Positions 45,301-59,400 of a stretch of 64,000 nt of DNA are shown here, in pieces. The notes beneath the pieces are model-generated. The model was not told the DNA's origin and ran no database searches. It was given only the letters and a program-made list of their open reading frames with translations. Within the stretch, counting starts at the first letter, position 1; the number at the start of each line of letters is the position of its first letter. Source of the stretch: Siniperca chuatsi (taxonomy: Eukaryota; Chordata; Actinopteri; Centrarchiformes; Sinipercidae); the NCBI RefSeq assembly GCF_020085105.1, contig NC_058045.1:22789333-22853332 (forward strand), given 5' to 3'. The position numbers were made by a program, and so were the translations under genes.

Positions 45301-48300
45301 CTGTACTATAGACATGAGTTAAATTAAAGATTCAGTCACATTAATATGGTAATTTTTTGATTCAAAAGAATGTCGTCAGCTATTTTGTATTGTGTTTACA
45401 GCTCCTGGTAGGATCGGAGGACTTTGACATCAGGGTATTCAAAGAGGATGAGCTTGTGTCTGAGATGACTGAAAATGAGGTAAATGGATGCAATGCATTT
45501 CACTCTTTTTAAGCTTGTTGACTCCAGAGAAGATCCATCAATACTATCAAGAGTGTGTTTTTTATATGCTTTAAATTATGTTTTGTGACAGTCGACAATA
45601 TTATTTGTAATCATCATTGCACTGTTACTAGTTATATCTTGTGGATCCTCTTATCTGTCTTGTGCTGTACTGGAGCAGAGTAATATTTTTGACAAGACAA
45701 GTTTTCCCTCTGTCCTTCTCCATACAGACAGTAACATCACTATGCCATATGCATGGCAGCAGGTTTGGCTATGCCCTGGCTAATGGCACCGTAGGAGTTT
45801 ATGACCGCACTGCCCGCTACTGGAGGATTAAGGTACCATCAGCCTTGCCGTCTGAAAACCTCACCTCTGTTTGTTCTATGTCTGTGTCCCTCCCTTCTCT
45901 ATCTTTTGTCATGCAAACTGTCCGATGTCTTGTTACATGTCCTTAACCATTTGAGCCCGCATGAGCATGGTATTTTAACTGATTGAGTCCACACTCTTTA
46001 AGGGACATTTTACAAACACCCATACCTTAAATGTAACGTGTCTTCATTTCCTTTTTAATAATGTGTTTTTCTCTCCCCATTCAGTCTAAGAATCATGCAA
46101 TGAGCATCCATGCCTTTGACCTGAATGCTGACGGGGTGGTGGAGCTTATCACTGGCTGGTCCAATGGAAAGGTCAGCACACAACATGGCAGGCCTGGCAT
46201 CTAAAAACAACCTCTCACACTTCAGAGATGTGATTTGTCATTCGATTTTTGGAAACAACAACTGGTTCATTTCTGTAGTATCTCTAGCTGCTCTTCAGTC
46301 TTTGATCACATTCCCCTTTTATTTCAGATTGATGCTCGTAGTGACCGCACAGGCGAGGTAATTTTCAAAGACAACTTCTCCTCTTCTGTGGCTGGAGTGG
46401 TGGAGGGAGACTACAGGTTGGATGGGCAGAAACAACTTATCTGCACATCTATAGAGGGAGAGGGTATGTTGCTTGGGTGTGTCTGCCTGTATGTTTTCTG
46501 CTTACATATGTATATAAGAAGACATGTTGTAACAGGTTGAGTTTGGGCCATTGTGTGTGTTCCTGGAGTCACAATTATTTATATTTTTTTTTGGGGTCAT
46601 TTATTGTGTTACTGTCCTTTCATATCAGCTATAGCTCACTAACTACCTACCAGTTAAGTGTTACATAACTGTAAGAAAGAGGAAAGTTTATATGTGTGTG
46701 TGTTCATGCATGTTCACTTTCTTTTCTTTTAAGGGTAAGTTAACCCAAGTTAGAAAAAATACTAAATCTTGTAGACTTGTGCTGTCATCTGAATACAATG
46801 GAGATTTAATGAATTTAATTTGTGGTACCTTTCATCTAGTGCTCCAAGCAGATCACAATTTCCACTTCCTTAATACTTTAGTTCATGTCAAGATTCCTCA
46901 AAAAATAATGACCAAATTCCTGTCAGCCTCAGCCGTACTTAGCTTGATTCAGACATAGCATGCAAACATGTTAACATGATTTGGGAGAACTGACCCTTAA
47001 GCTTGGATTAGGATCTCATCGATGTTGTAAATGTGTGTATCTTGTAGTCCGTGGTTACCTGCCAGCCAGTAAGGACCTTAAAGGGAATCTCATGGACTCC
47101 AGTGCTGAACAGGACCTCATTAGAGAGCTCAGCCAACGCAGACAGAATCTGTTACTGGAATTACGCAACTATGAAGAGAACGCCAAGGTACATATATTAA
47201 TTCAGTCATTTATTTATTTATTGTCATTTAGGTTTTTATTAATTTTAAAATTTCAACATTATGCAAAAATACAGAAAGTACATATGTGATAGTATTCAGT
47301 CATTTATTAATATCATACATGATATATTCAAAGATAGATAGATTCCAGAAGATTTTGTTCCTTGAATATGGTGATATGTAGATTTCCATTTTACCTTTTG
47401 GTTCTTGACAGGATATTGTGAAGAATGATATCTTGAAATTTAAAAATAATAATATGCATCAACAATAATAATAATAATCCTCAATTAATCTCACTGATGT
47501 TGACCTCCTGGGCCTTTTCTTGAGTGCTACCCTCAGGTCAGATTCTCAACTTTGAGCTCAAATGTCTCAATAAAGCGTCAATGTCTCAAAATACCTGTTT
47601 GCTGAGCAAAAGCACACAGAGACTCAATTTACTTTTTCAAACTAGTTAATACAATTCTGTGAGACAGAAAATACTTTCTAGTGCTTTGTCATTTTGGTTG
47701 CGGCAACATATTGTAACTTACAATGGGATTCCCATGCTAACACAAAAGTTGCTTACCACATTGACTGCCAGCATCACCCTTAGGCCAAAAAACTCAAGAA
47801 GACTGCTATGCAAACGATTTAGGTAACATGCGCGTGTCCCAATGAAGGGGCTCGATTCTTCAATACCTGCCTTATTAGACCAAATACATCATAATAGGCC
47901 AGAAAGCCAGTATCATTTCACAGCTTCTCCATTTTCCAGCCAACCAGCTGTATTGTTTTCTAAAGTGTATTAAGCTTTAGCCCTGAGCAGCTAGTATGAC
48001 AATAAGCTTTTCTTTTATGCAGCACTTAAGGTCAGTCATTTTGAATGATGTTGAATTCTAGTCGTAATCTTTTTTTTGGTTAAAATCCCTTTTTGATTTT
48101 TTCCCCTTTAACATTTTATTCTCATCATATTTGGCCATATCCCTGTTTGTTTCAGACTTCATATAGATAATGACAGGATTCTTCATTGACATTTGGCTGA
48201 ATATGATTGTATATGCTAACATCCACACAAACTGTACTATTATTTTAGGGTGTGTCAGAGACAAACAGTGGGATGGGTGTCATACCAGCCAACACTCAGC

Positions 48301-51300
48301 TCCAGACTGCGCTGTCAGTGAGACCTGCTACAGAGGCCCAGAAGGCTCATGTAGAGCTCAGCATTTCAACACCAAATGGTAGAGTGTTTTAGCACTTGTG
48401 CTAAGAATGTCAAGCATGTCAAGGACTTAGTGAATACTAATAAATCCCTAAATCTCTCCTTTATCCTCTCCAGAAACCATTATCCGTGCAGTGCTCATCT
48501 TCGCAGAGGGGATATTTGAGGGGGAGAGCCATGTTGTCCACCCCAGTGCCCAGCACTTGTCAGGCTGTGTCCTAGTCCCCATTGTCCCCCCAAAAGATAT
48601 ACCAGTAGATCTGCATATCAAAGCATTTGTTGGAGGGAAAACTAGGTAGGATGTGTGTGAGTAAGGCAAGTGTGTGTGCTGTCATATAATAATTGTATTT
48701 TTCCTCCCATGTAATTAACCCATCTTCTCTGCGCTTCATTCTTTTTGTCCACTCCAGCACCCAATTCCACGTGTTTGAAATCACTCGTCAGCTGCCTCGT
48801 TTCTCCATGTATGACATCACAGTTGACTCCTCAGCTGCTCCGCCCACTGGAAGGGTCACCTTCAGCATCAACGACCGACCACAGCGGGTAGGCTGTCACA
48901 GTGTCTCTCAGGAAGACAGAGAACAATAGGAAGTGTGCTTCTACTCAGTCCCACAGCATGTTCAAGGCAATAACATGTATGCATGTATGTATGTATGTAT
49001 GTATGTAATTGTTTACATGCATGTGTGTGTAGGTGGCGATGTGGCTGAATCAGAACTTCCTGCTTCCAGAGGGAGTAGACACTCCTGATGTCACTTTTAA
49101 TTCACTAAGAGGAGGGGGACTGTTGTCGATCAGCATGGCCAGCAATGGACAGGTACAAATAATATACACAAATAAAAGAATAATAATAACAACAACTATA
49201 ATAGTGATAATAATAATAATAACCCAATAACCCCTGGCATTTCCTTTTAAATCAACTAAAATCAGTTAATTAATCTCTTAATTTGCCCAATCAGATCACT
49301 CTGAGAACTGATGACATTGACCTGGCAGGAGATTTGGTCCAATCACTGGCCTCCTTCCTGGCAATAGAGGACTTGTCAGCAGAAGCAGACTTCCCCGGAT
49401 ACTTTGAGGAGCTACGCAGTACACTCACTGAGGTTTGGCCTTAATCAGATTGAAACCTGTCATAAACATTTTATGCTGTTTATTCCACCTTCTGTCCATT
49501 GTTACATGTACTTTGACCTTTATGAATACAACTTTGACTACAAAGTTGAGAAGTCAGGGAGCACATGAAGAATTTATTCTGTATTTGTCAGGATAGAGAA
49601 TTTAGTGAATAGTTTGTTTTCAATGTGACCTAAAAGTTAGAGAATTGAGTGAGTTGACACAAGTGAAATTGCAGCCATGACCTGTTTCTACAGTACAACA
49701 TGTTGTTGGTGCTGTGGTTTAATATTGAGTCTTAAATATCTGTATGTTAGGTGGATGAGTTCCATTCTGTTCATCAGAAGTTAACTGCAGCTATAGCCGA
49801 CCACTCCAACTACATCAGGAACATGCTGGTGCAAGCAGAGGATGCTCGCCTAATGGGTGACATGTGAGTTGCCACAATATGCATAGAGTCCTACTTTATT
49901 CAGTGACAGTATATTAAACTGGTCTCATTTATAATCCTTATATTTGAAATACAGGCAACACATGGACAATACCTGAAACTCTGTGTCTGACCATTCTCAG
50001 CAGACATATTGACATGTCATAGTGTCATTAATAACATTTTTGATGGCTGCATGACATTTAGGTCAGGCACTTCCAGAGCTGTGGTATTGTGCAGGCTTGT
50101 TTAAAGGCATCAAAAAGAAAAAGGCATCATTAATGTTATCGTTTCCACTTGTGCTTTTTTTACCATGATAATTCCAAATGTCTGCTGTGAAAATTGTCTA
50201 CTATATTGTAAAAAGTCTAACTAGTGACTTCTGAAGAGCGATTGTATCAAAAATATCAAGAACACTCAGTTGCCAGTTTATTAGGTACACCTAGCTAAAA
50301 CTAATGCAGTCTAATACAACAGTCCTGCAATAAATCCTACCTTCATGAAGGTTTTAATGTTCAGAGTATATTTCACCATAAGTTGATAATACTGATATAT
50401 GGTCTTTTTTCCCCCACACCAATCCAACTCACTGTTAGTCTTTCTCCCCCTCTGTTCCACATACTTCCTCTCTGATTTTCTCTCTTGCCCTCTGTAGGAC
50501 AACTACAAAGAAGCGTTACAGAGAGCTGTATGATCTAAACAGGGATCTGATCAACGAGTATAAAATCCGCTCTAACAACCACAACGCACTACTGGCCTGC
50601 CTCAAGTCTGTCAACCAGGCCATACAGCGGGCTGGTAGACTCCGAGGTAGGCCACTGTGTGCGTGCGTGAGTGAGTGCACGTGTATGTGTAAGACACACT
50701 GTAACAACCACAATTCCTTAATGACAGTACTGTATTTGGGCTGGTAGGAGAGAGAGGATGTGCATGTCAGGGATTGTCTGGGACAATCAATATTATTGTA
50801 GAGTGGGTAGTTTTTTAGAATGTAGTGCATGTGTGTTCCTGGTTTCAGGTATGTTGCTCTCTCTAGTCTTTGCATGATTGGACATTGTATCTTGTAGGAC
50901 ATTACCAGCATCCATTTTTTGAGCTCCAAAGCTTTTGCACACATTGTGACTATTCAAAGCTTTGCTGATGTGGGTGGGGGGCTACTTGTTTTTTGTTTTA
51001 ATCACTGCGCTATTAGAATGCTTGCATAGAATGTGAAACTTCAGTTTTTATGTCCAATCACATCACAAAAAAGCAGTCTGTTTGTTTAATCATCTAATTA
51101 ATATTGTTTGCAACACATGTTTAAGTCAGTTTAATGCTTTGCAGAGTACTTGGATGTGGCTGGAAACACAACCTTTTTTTTTTGCATCATACAACATGTA
51201 GTGTATTAGATATGAAGAGAGTTTTGACTTAGCAGAGAAACAGCACTCATCTCATCACATATTGTCAATTTATATGTTGTCGTCATCAGATGTGGCTCTG

Positions 51301-51768
51301 AACTGTAGCTCAACTTCTGGTTAAAAACATTTTGTCTCAAAACATTAACAAGCAAATTTCTGCATTTCAGTCAGGACACATTAAGCCGATAAAACATTTA
51401 TTTTGTCCATGGCAGTGATGCAAGTAACACCAAAAGCCCACCAATAATATGTATTCAACGATAATAACAAAGTACATAGGGAGATCCTTAAGAAGAAGAA
51501 AAATAACAGGCATATTAATACTGATTTAAGTATCAAATGGCAATGAAATGAACTTAGGACCTTAAAAGCATTTGGGTCAACCTTTATGTGTTGTTACATC
51601 TTGCATACCTGTCTTGTCTTCTCATATTAATCTGGCTGTCACTGTTCCTTCTTATCTTCAGTGGGTAAGCCCAAGAACCAAGTAATCTCTGCCTGTCGAG
51701 ACGCCATCAAGAGCAATAACATCAATGCACTCTTCAGGATCATGAGAGCTGGCACTGCATCCTCCTGA
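42344..51768 (+). CDS. bbs2: Bardet-Biedl syndrome 2 protein (BBSome subunit)
   Basis: BBS2 is a core subunit of the BBSome, the coat-like complex that moves membrane proteins through cilia; it pairs closely with BBS7 and BBS9. Seventeen coding exons: 42344-42460, 42722-42949, 44542-44667, 45092-45154, 45402-45479, 45728-45832, 46085-46171, 46328-46463, 47048-47187, 48249-48378, 48474-48645, 48758-48887, 49033-49152, 49295-49432, 49751-49863, 50498-50646, 51662-51768. They yield 712 residues (human 721), and all phases agree. The N-terminal half is the beta-propeller ([46 protein letters not shown]). A coiled-coil follows ([20 protein letters not shown]), then the GAE/platform region ([20 protein letters not shown]) and C-terminal helices ending [12 protein letters not shown]-like (here [12 protein letters not shown]). 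Start [14 protein letters not shown] matches human MLLPVFTLKLRHKI. Complete, with no defects. Confidence 0.97.
43290..44275 (+). mobile_element. piggyBac-like transposon remnant in bbs2 intron 2
   Basis: Near-palindromic GGGTCGCTAGAGATCCGAGG at about 43292 and GGGTCACTAAAGACCCGAGG at about 44244 lie near the two ends. Between them an acidic N-terminal piece ([15 protein letters not shown]) is joined to the cysteine-rich C-terminus of a piggyBac-type transposase ([32 protein letters not shown], stop at 43983). The catalytic middle is gone. TTAA target ends were not located. Confidence 0.65.
50258..50370. repeat. Interspersed repeat fragment in bbs2 intron
   Basis: AACACTCAGTTGCCAGTTTA then TTAGGTACACCTAGCTAAAA is a sequence I recognise as a widespread fish DNA-repeat terminus. 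Short, non-coding; the other end is not seen. Confidence 0.5.
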
Positions 51769-52110
51769 GGGTGGAATGAGGGGGGAATGCAGGAATGGAC
51801 AAACAGATTGAAAGAAGAGGGATGGTCACAAGCACAACCGATCAGTACTGTCATGTTGAACTTCATCTATTTCAAACATCCAGCAAGGATGTTTCACCAG
51901 AATGATGAGCCTGGGAAGACACCTAAACATGGACATGAAAGGCAGAAGACACTAAGACTGTGGAATGGGGATGCTGTTGTAGCCTTAATCTATCTTTTTC
52001 CATGATTTAGGAATAAGCAACATTTGGCACCAGCTCCATAATACTTTGAGTGTACTTGAAACTTGAAATTCTGCTAGCTCACAGAAATAAAATGCTGACC
52101 ACAGGCTTAG
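51769..52110 (+). other. bbs2: bbs2 3' UTR
   Basis: Non-coding sequence after the TGA, with AATAAA at 52086-52091 as the likely poly(A) signal. Confidence 0.7.
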
Positions 52111-55100
52111 TGCACTGGCAAAATTGTCATCCATTTCAGTCTAGCTCTGTGGCTGTTTGGAAGAGCTTGATTTAGCGCAGTTACAGCTTAGATAAATAAT
52201 TGTCAAAACTAGTGTAGGAGTCAGCAGGCAGGAGTGACACAACTGTTTAGAGAGTTCAGCTGAACCAAAACAAGGAGTGGACTCTTTCCCCAAACTGTTT
52301 CTCAAAAGCAATAGAACAAACATTGCTTGAATACAATGAGAAATTCATTTTAAATCAAAGGTTTAACATATTGCTGTTGTCTAAAACTCGTGCAAAACAA
52401 AAGTTAGTCTTTTTCTTCAGTTATACGCTCACATATACTATCTGATAGCATCAGTAGTTAAGAGTTAAGAAAGAAATAGTTGAGCCTAATGTCCATCGAA
52501 TGTATTAGAGGTGTTCCAGGTGACGTTGCACATTTGAGAAAATGAGTATCTGCTGGAACGGTACCTGACTGTGTAATTGAGCTGATGCAGTGATGTTTAG
52601 AGAGAGCACAGCTGGAGCAAGACAGAGAGCAGTTTCCTCTCAGATAGAGAGTCGTGCCATTGAAGTCACTGCTGGCCCTGATAGTTCTTTGTGACAGCTC
52701 ACTCAGACTCAGCTCTCTGCTCCCAGCTGTTGTGTGTTTGTGTGCTGTTTGTAGCCAAAGAAAATTAAATTAATGAATGTCACAGAGGACCAATGCTGTG
52801 TGTTGAACTTGTTTACCTTTTGTAGATTGTACACAGAATCACAGATATTAAATATCATTTTGTGTTTGTGGCAGAAACTATTATTAAATAATGTTTTAAA
52901 AGTTTGTGTAAGTTCACTTTGTTGCAGTTCCATAAGGGAATGGTGTCCTTCTCAGACACGTTGGCCCGCTCAGCTGTTTATTCTGAGTGTACCTCTGGTT
53001 GGATGGAAGCTAGAATTAGTGTGTATAAAAACAGTGAGAGAACATTTTAGTCTCATTTTCTCATACTGGATACATTTTGTTTCCTGTCACTAGAGTTTGT
53101 TTTGTACCTGGCAAGAATCTGGTGTTGTAAGAGTCCAAGAGTCTCTTCTTGAAGATAGCAGCACAGATCATGGTGAAAAGAAATTTGAATTAACTTTAAG
53201 GTAGCTAAAAAACATCTTACTCCTCACTGCCTGGCAATATCATACTGTGTATATTCTGTATCAGCTTGTTCCAGTTTTTCATTGTGCATCGTTTTACACA
53301 CATTTCTCCTAACTTCAGACCGACATATTTAGTAATTTTGGAAACTTTGGGATCTCTACTAAAATTTAAGATAAAATTCTGCAGGTTTGAGCGGTTTGAG
53401 CATAAACTGTATGCACAGCATGAGCTTGAAATAATGGGCCGTTCCAGTTTTGGGACATACATCTGCCATGTAGGCTATACTGCATACCATCTCTTTTTTT
53501 TTTTTTAGGGTGTATACATTTTTGTCAGTTTAGCTGTACTATCCACTACATCCAGCTGGTTGGAAGGACAGAAACCCCCTACTTTCTGTATAGTTCTTAT
53601 TGGAAACACACATGCTCACTCACAAGCTGTATTCTACAGGTGCTACATATGGTTCAGTAAAGACCCAGTCTGCAGTCTGTGTGCGCTCTCCTGTGTGGCT
53701 GTGTTGCTTAAGCTAGTAAGAAGGTTGAATATTGAAAATATTTTATGACACTCACTTCAATATGTTGCCTGCTTACAGCACAACATAGCCGAGGACAACA
53801 TTTTCAACAGAGAGCTACTTTAAAAGCAGGCTGAGCCTATAAATGTTAAGCTGTATGCTTTACAGTAAGTGTTGTTCACTCATCTTCTTCCTTTTTATTT
53901 CCATCTGACACAAGGCCTCATCTCATCCTTCTCTTGCCTGGAGTGGCAGGCCTAGAAACCAAAGAGACTGATTCAACTGGAGGGCTCATTGAGCAATACC
54001 ATAGTATGTATACCGTGTATGAGCCATACCCACAATCTGTGTCACCTCCAGGGAATCTGATCTTTGACTTCCCTGTAGAAACAAACAAGAAAAATACACG
54101 GTTCATTATTAAAACACTCTCGCCTTTTATTTATTACTCTTTTCTTTCTTGCTTTAACATCCTCCTCGGTTGCTGTGTTGGCATCTGGCTTGAAGTTGCT
54201 CCGCGCTGGTTTACGTCACGTGCGGAGGCTAAATGATGAAGATGCTGCGTTCAGGTGCTCCTGCTTAGCTCCTTCTTCTGACTACTGGCTCATAAATTCT
54301 CATATATTCTAGTAACCTACTTTGGATTGACTGACTAATGAGAAAAAATTAACAATGGGTATTTTAAATGATTTGTTAGGCAAAATACTTGTTGAACACT
54401 ACACACGACATGTATATTTTATATCAAAATGTAAATGTCATTTTCCGCTATTCTCTGCTTTGCATTCAGGTTATATGACGAGGAGAACCACGCCCTTGTA
54501 TGAAGATGCTCATAATTACACAGTGTTGGTTGTTTGTAACAATTACTGTCACTTTTCTCACCTTTTTTACAGAGACGTTAAAACTGACGACAAGCAGCGT
54601 TAGTTATTTCCTGAATAGCTGAAGATACCTTCATGAAGAAAAATCATTCATTTCACTGTTAACAAAAATGAATCTATAATTTTCTACACTTGCAGTTATT
54701 TCGTTGGTAGTGAAGATATTTCCTACAGCACTTGAAGGCAACCATGAGCGCAGCAGCTCTTACAGACGGGCTCAGCGCCAAGTAAACTCTTCTGTCCTTC
54801 CTCACCGACTCATGATTACAGCATCTGGACTGCCCTCTCCTCTTTTCTCACTGGATCTTTGTCTTTGGAAACTTTGGAAAGCAGTTTCCTCTGTGTGCTA
54901 GTGTGCAGAGTTGAGCCTTTCTGTGTTGCACTTTCAGACATCCACGGCACATATGTTTTCAGTTTGACCTCCTCCTCCGTCTCGTCTGGTACGTTTGCAT
55001 GACTTGCATTAATGAGGGAACATTTCGCACGTAGGCTATTGTGATTATAAAGCCAGGTAGACTTGTTGTTGATACTTGTTGATACTATTTGGTAAAAAAA

Positions 55101-56281
55101 ATGGCACTTTCTGTGTTAATTGCGCGAGAAGTTTGCGACGGTATGTGGAGCGCTTGTCTGGAATTTGTGCTCTTTGACAGAGACAAATAACTGATTAGAC
55201 TGTCACATATACAACAGGGAAGTTTCTATGCCATCATTATTTATGGATGTCTGCCACTGATTTGAATGCAGGGACACAGTGTTCTTTGAAATAGTTGGTA
55301 CCCTCATGTTCACTTACATAAGACCCTCCCCCTCCTGAACGCAGTTCTGAATCAATGGGAAATTATGGGAATGAAGAAAAAGATTAGTGATTGCTATTTT
55401 ATCAGCAAACAATAACATCTTGGATTACTGTAAATTTATGATATTGTTTGTCCTCAAAAAGTTACTACTTTGAGGTGATGTGAAGCTGGTCCTAACTATG
55501 TTCAAAACTCGCTATTCAACAAATTCAGCCCGTTTTAACAATGATGCCTAGACATCTTGTGACCTCCAAATTACCAAAACCATGCTACTGAGAAATAAAT
55601 AAGCACTGTGATAAAACGCAGGAAAAGTAGATGATTAGCTGTGTCTATTCTTCTCTGCACTGCATCATATTTGCTTTTTTTGCCACAGGAACATATTTCA
55701 AGAAGAGTCTGCTTAATTGATTTAAGCCACAAAGGAATATTTTTTTTATTGCATTAGACAATATGTGAGAGGGTTTCACAATCAGAGCTTAGACTTCCAG
55801 GACAGTTAATCTTCCTCAGTATAAGCAAAAGAATGGAGGAAGGGACTAGTAACAGTGTCCTCTTTGCAAAAGAGAGCATGAAAGTTTTTATAAATTTAGT
55901 TTAATTACAATTCCCTTTCACTTTCAAATAATGCAATAATCTGTTATTTCCTGCCTGTTGTGTTGTCCCAGTTCGATCCCTGATTGTTGGTTTTGTTGTT
56001 GGTGTTGTCCAGGATGCCCCCTGGTACCTGAGGAGAAGGGGAGGATGGTGACTGACACGATGGACATACATCCACTGATATGAGTGATATATACAGGATC
56101 AACTCACTCTTAGTTGCTTTTCTCCCAGTGCAACAGTACATGCCTTGTCACTAAGAAAAAGGAAAAAAAAGAACAGCAGGTATGTATTTTTACAGACAAA
56201 CTATACAATTTGAGGTGATATTTAGCAATGCAGCAGAGAGGAAGAAGGAAAATCACTGCATGTTTTTATCAAATTCTGCAG
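52111..56281. other. Intergenic region between bbs2 and b3gnt9-like gene
   Basis: No protein-coding exon is recognised. At 54200-54225 TTTACGTCACGTGCGG combines a CRE-like half site and an E-box. At 54744-54781 a short ATG-led segment ends in a consensus donor (CCAA|GTAAAC) and could be an upstream exon of the b3gnt9-like transcript. Neither is proven. Confidence 0.35.
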
Positions 56282-56425
56282 AGTAGCCTGCAAACCCAAA
56301 TCTGGTAAACGGCTCCGAGCTCTGTCTTGGGTCTCGACAGCTGTCTGAAAAGCAGTATGAACTGCAGCGGCCCCTTTCCAGTACATTCCTGTTCAATACT
56401 GAACTGAAGTCAGTGTCTTCAGAAG

Positions 56426-59400
56426 ATGCCGAGGAGGATGGTGACCCTGAGGAGGATCCTCCATGTGAAGGGAGATGTAATTTGCACGATGCTGCTACTG
56501 ATACTATTCTGTTTGCTGCTCTATGTGCGCCAGGTAAGGATGGAACCGATCACAGCATAGGAAGGGGTAGATCAAGATTTTTGTACAATTCTTAACTAGA
56601 CAATACAACCCTCTCCTTCTCGTCTTTAAAATCACCTGTCCACTTCCCACATCCCATCAAATCCCAACCATGTCTCCAGGTCGTGCTCTCCTCTGGGTGG
56701 GACAGACCTGTGTGGAAGCTAGAAGTTCATGGCTCTACGAGCTCCAGCAGGACCCTGCTGGGCGCCAGCGGGGCCAAAGTAGGCCAGGAGTCTCCAGTGG
56801 TATGACCTGATCTGATTCAAGTTATGAATGTGTGTGCATGTTCGCATCGGAATCAAAGTATCTTATTTTATAGTTTAATGTATGGGTATAAGGATTATGG
56901 GTGCACTAAAAAATTAAAGCTGCACTTATGAATATTTTATACTAGCAATGGATTAAAAGACTATGTGTAATGTGAAAGGTGTTGCTTGTGGTGACAAACT
57001 CTCAGAGAATTATCACCAACTCTGAAGGTCCCTTTTTTAGTATCTTTCAGCTCATTGTTTTGGTTTTACGTCCGCAAATTTAAAGTTTTGGTTCAGTCTC
57101 ACTGCTCTTATCAGTGTTGTTTCCAGTTGCAGCAGGCAGCTGTTTTCAGTGAAAAACCTATGACAAACCCACTGTATGCTACCTACCCTCAGGAGTTGGT
57201 AGAGACCAAAAGGACCTAAAAGGAGAGTGAATATTAAATCTGTTGGGTTGCCAGAGACACCAGTCCAAATGAATTCTAACGTTGCTCTGTGTCTGGTGGA
57301 TGTGTAAATGTCAACTGTTTGCTAACACAATGCTTGCCCATGGTGGGATTTGTTGGGTCTCTGTAAATAATTTTATAAAGAGTACGGTTTAGACCTGCTC
57401 TATAGGAAAAGTGCATTGAGATAACTTCAGTTATAAATTGGTGCTAGATAAATACAATTGAACTGAATAACTTATATAAGGTGATAATATGTTAATGTTG
57501 TGTTTACAGCTTGTTCTGCTGTCCCCAAGTGGCTAAAAAAATCAATTTATGCAGCCTTAAGGTTAGCAATGTTGCGACTCACTGGTGTGTTACTGGAAAT
57601 TTTACACAGATCAGCAAGGGGTCAACAAGGAAAAATATTAACTAGTTGTTGTCAACTGAACACAATATCAATATCATTGCATCTGTAAAAGAGGTTTCAC
57701 TGCTGGAGCACAGCGGTTTGGTCATAAGAAGTCAGTGTTAATTTATGGGCAGACTATGGAAGTGAGTAATAAGTGTGGTGAACCCTGTATGTTCACTTGT
57801 TTTGATAATAAAACATGGATTTTTACTGGAATATTTTTGTTGTTCTTTTAATTCAACTTTTTGTTGCCACTGTGCCACTTTAAGAAAGTAATGGGCCAAT
57901 TAAAAAAGTTAGAAAACCATTGATATACAGTTGAGATTAAAAAAAAATGTGGATGATGTTGAATCCACCATGATCCTGTTTTATCAAATATGGATTTCAT
58001 TTGATTTCATTTCATAAATTATCCATTTCTATCTATATTTGACGCAAGTGTATAGCAGTTGATCATATGCATTCTGATCCTACATAAGGTAACTTTAACC
58101 TGATTTGAAGCGGGTGATTGTTGTTAGAAAGAAACTGTTGCAGTAGCAGGTGAAGGCGGTGAAGGACTATCGTGGATGATGTGAGGGAGAACTCTGTGAC
58201 AAATCAGTGAAACTGGACTAGGACTGAGTGAGGTCAGCTGACCTGAAGCTGTGCAAGAAGATCATCATTTGTTAGTCTGCTCCTCATTTATAAGATTAGG
58301 GAATTTCACATCCCACATAAGGATACGATGCTCTTTGTGCTCACAGAGAGACAGCATTGAGTGTGGAGACATTTTCACATACTGTCTACTACTGAACTGA
58401 AATCCACAAGCACTATCCGAGCACTGCACAGTATGTGCTGTATGAACATGCATATGTAGAGTGCATCAGTGTATGTACACACAGTATGTTTGTGTTTATG
58501 TTTGCGTGAATGTCCATCTGTGCTTATTCACAGAGGGTCCAACACTTTTTATAATGAACCAGGAAGAGATATGAAGCAGTATAAACAGAAAATATTGCTA
58601 TATATGCTATTTTTCAATGTCATGTTAGCTTTTTAGCTTTCATATTTCTGTTTATTACTTTGAAGTTATGAGAAGCATTTTTGCACATAAATTAATAAAT
58701 TTTTTACATGCTCATTAAGATGAAATTTACTTGTTATAATAAATGTCTTCTGTCTCACATAATTTCTCCTAATTAGCAGTTCCCATCCAGCCCTTCAGAG
58801 CCACAGCTGCCTTCTTGCAAGCCCCAGGCCAAGTCTAAACCTCCTGAGCCCAAGTCCAAACCTCAGGTCAAATCTAAGGGGAAATCCAAGTTGCGACGGA
58901 AAAATGTTCTGCCGACTAAGACCGCTGGCAAGCCCCTGCCCACGATGCCACCATTTGATTTTGAAGGCTATCTGAGAGAAAAGGACAACAGAGACTTTAA
59001 GCTGCTCATAGACCAGCCAGAGAAATGTCACATCGCAGGAGCAGAGGAGGAAGAAGAAGGAGGAGGAAGTAAAGAGTCTACTACTGCTCCCTACATGCTC
59101 ATTGCAGTCAAATCTATCGCTGCAGATTTTGATAAACGTCAGGTAAAATATGCAATGTTTTATGTATGCCTTTGCCAAAAAATGACACTTTTGTAAAATT
59201 TGCTGTGAATCAGTACAGAAATTAGGCTGTATTTTTTAGGATAATGAAGTTTAAAGTTTTTTTTTTTTAAGTTTAAAGCTGCTAAGTTAAAGCTGCTATA
59301 ATCAGTATTTTTATGCTAACAATGGATCAAATTACTACATGTAATGTGAAAGGAGTGACAAGCTCCCAGAGAATTATCACCCGAGCTATTTAGAGCCTTA

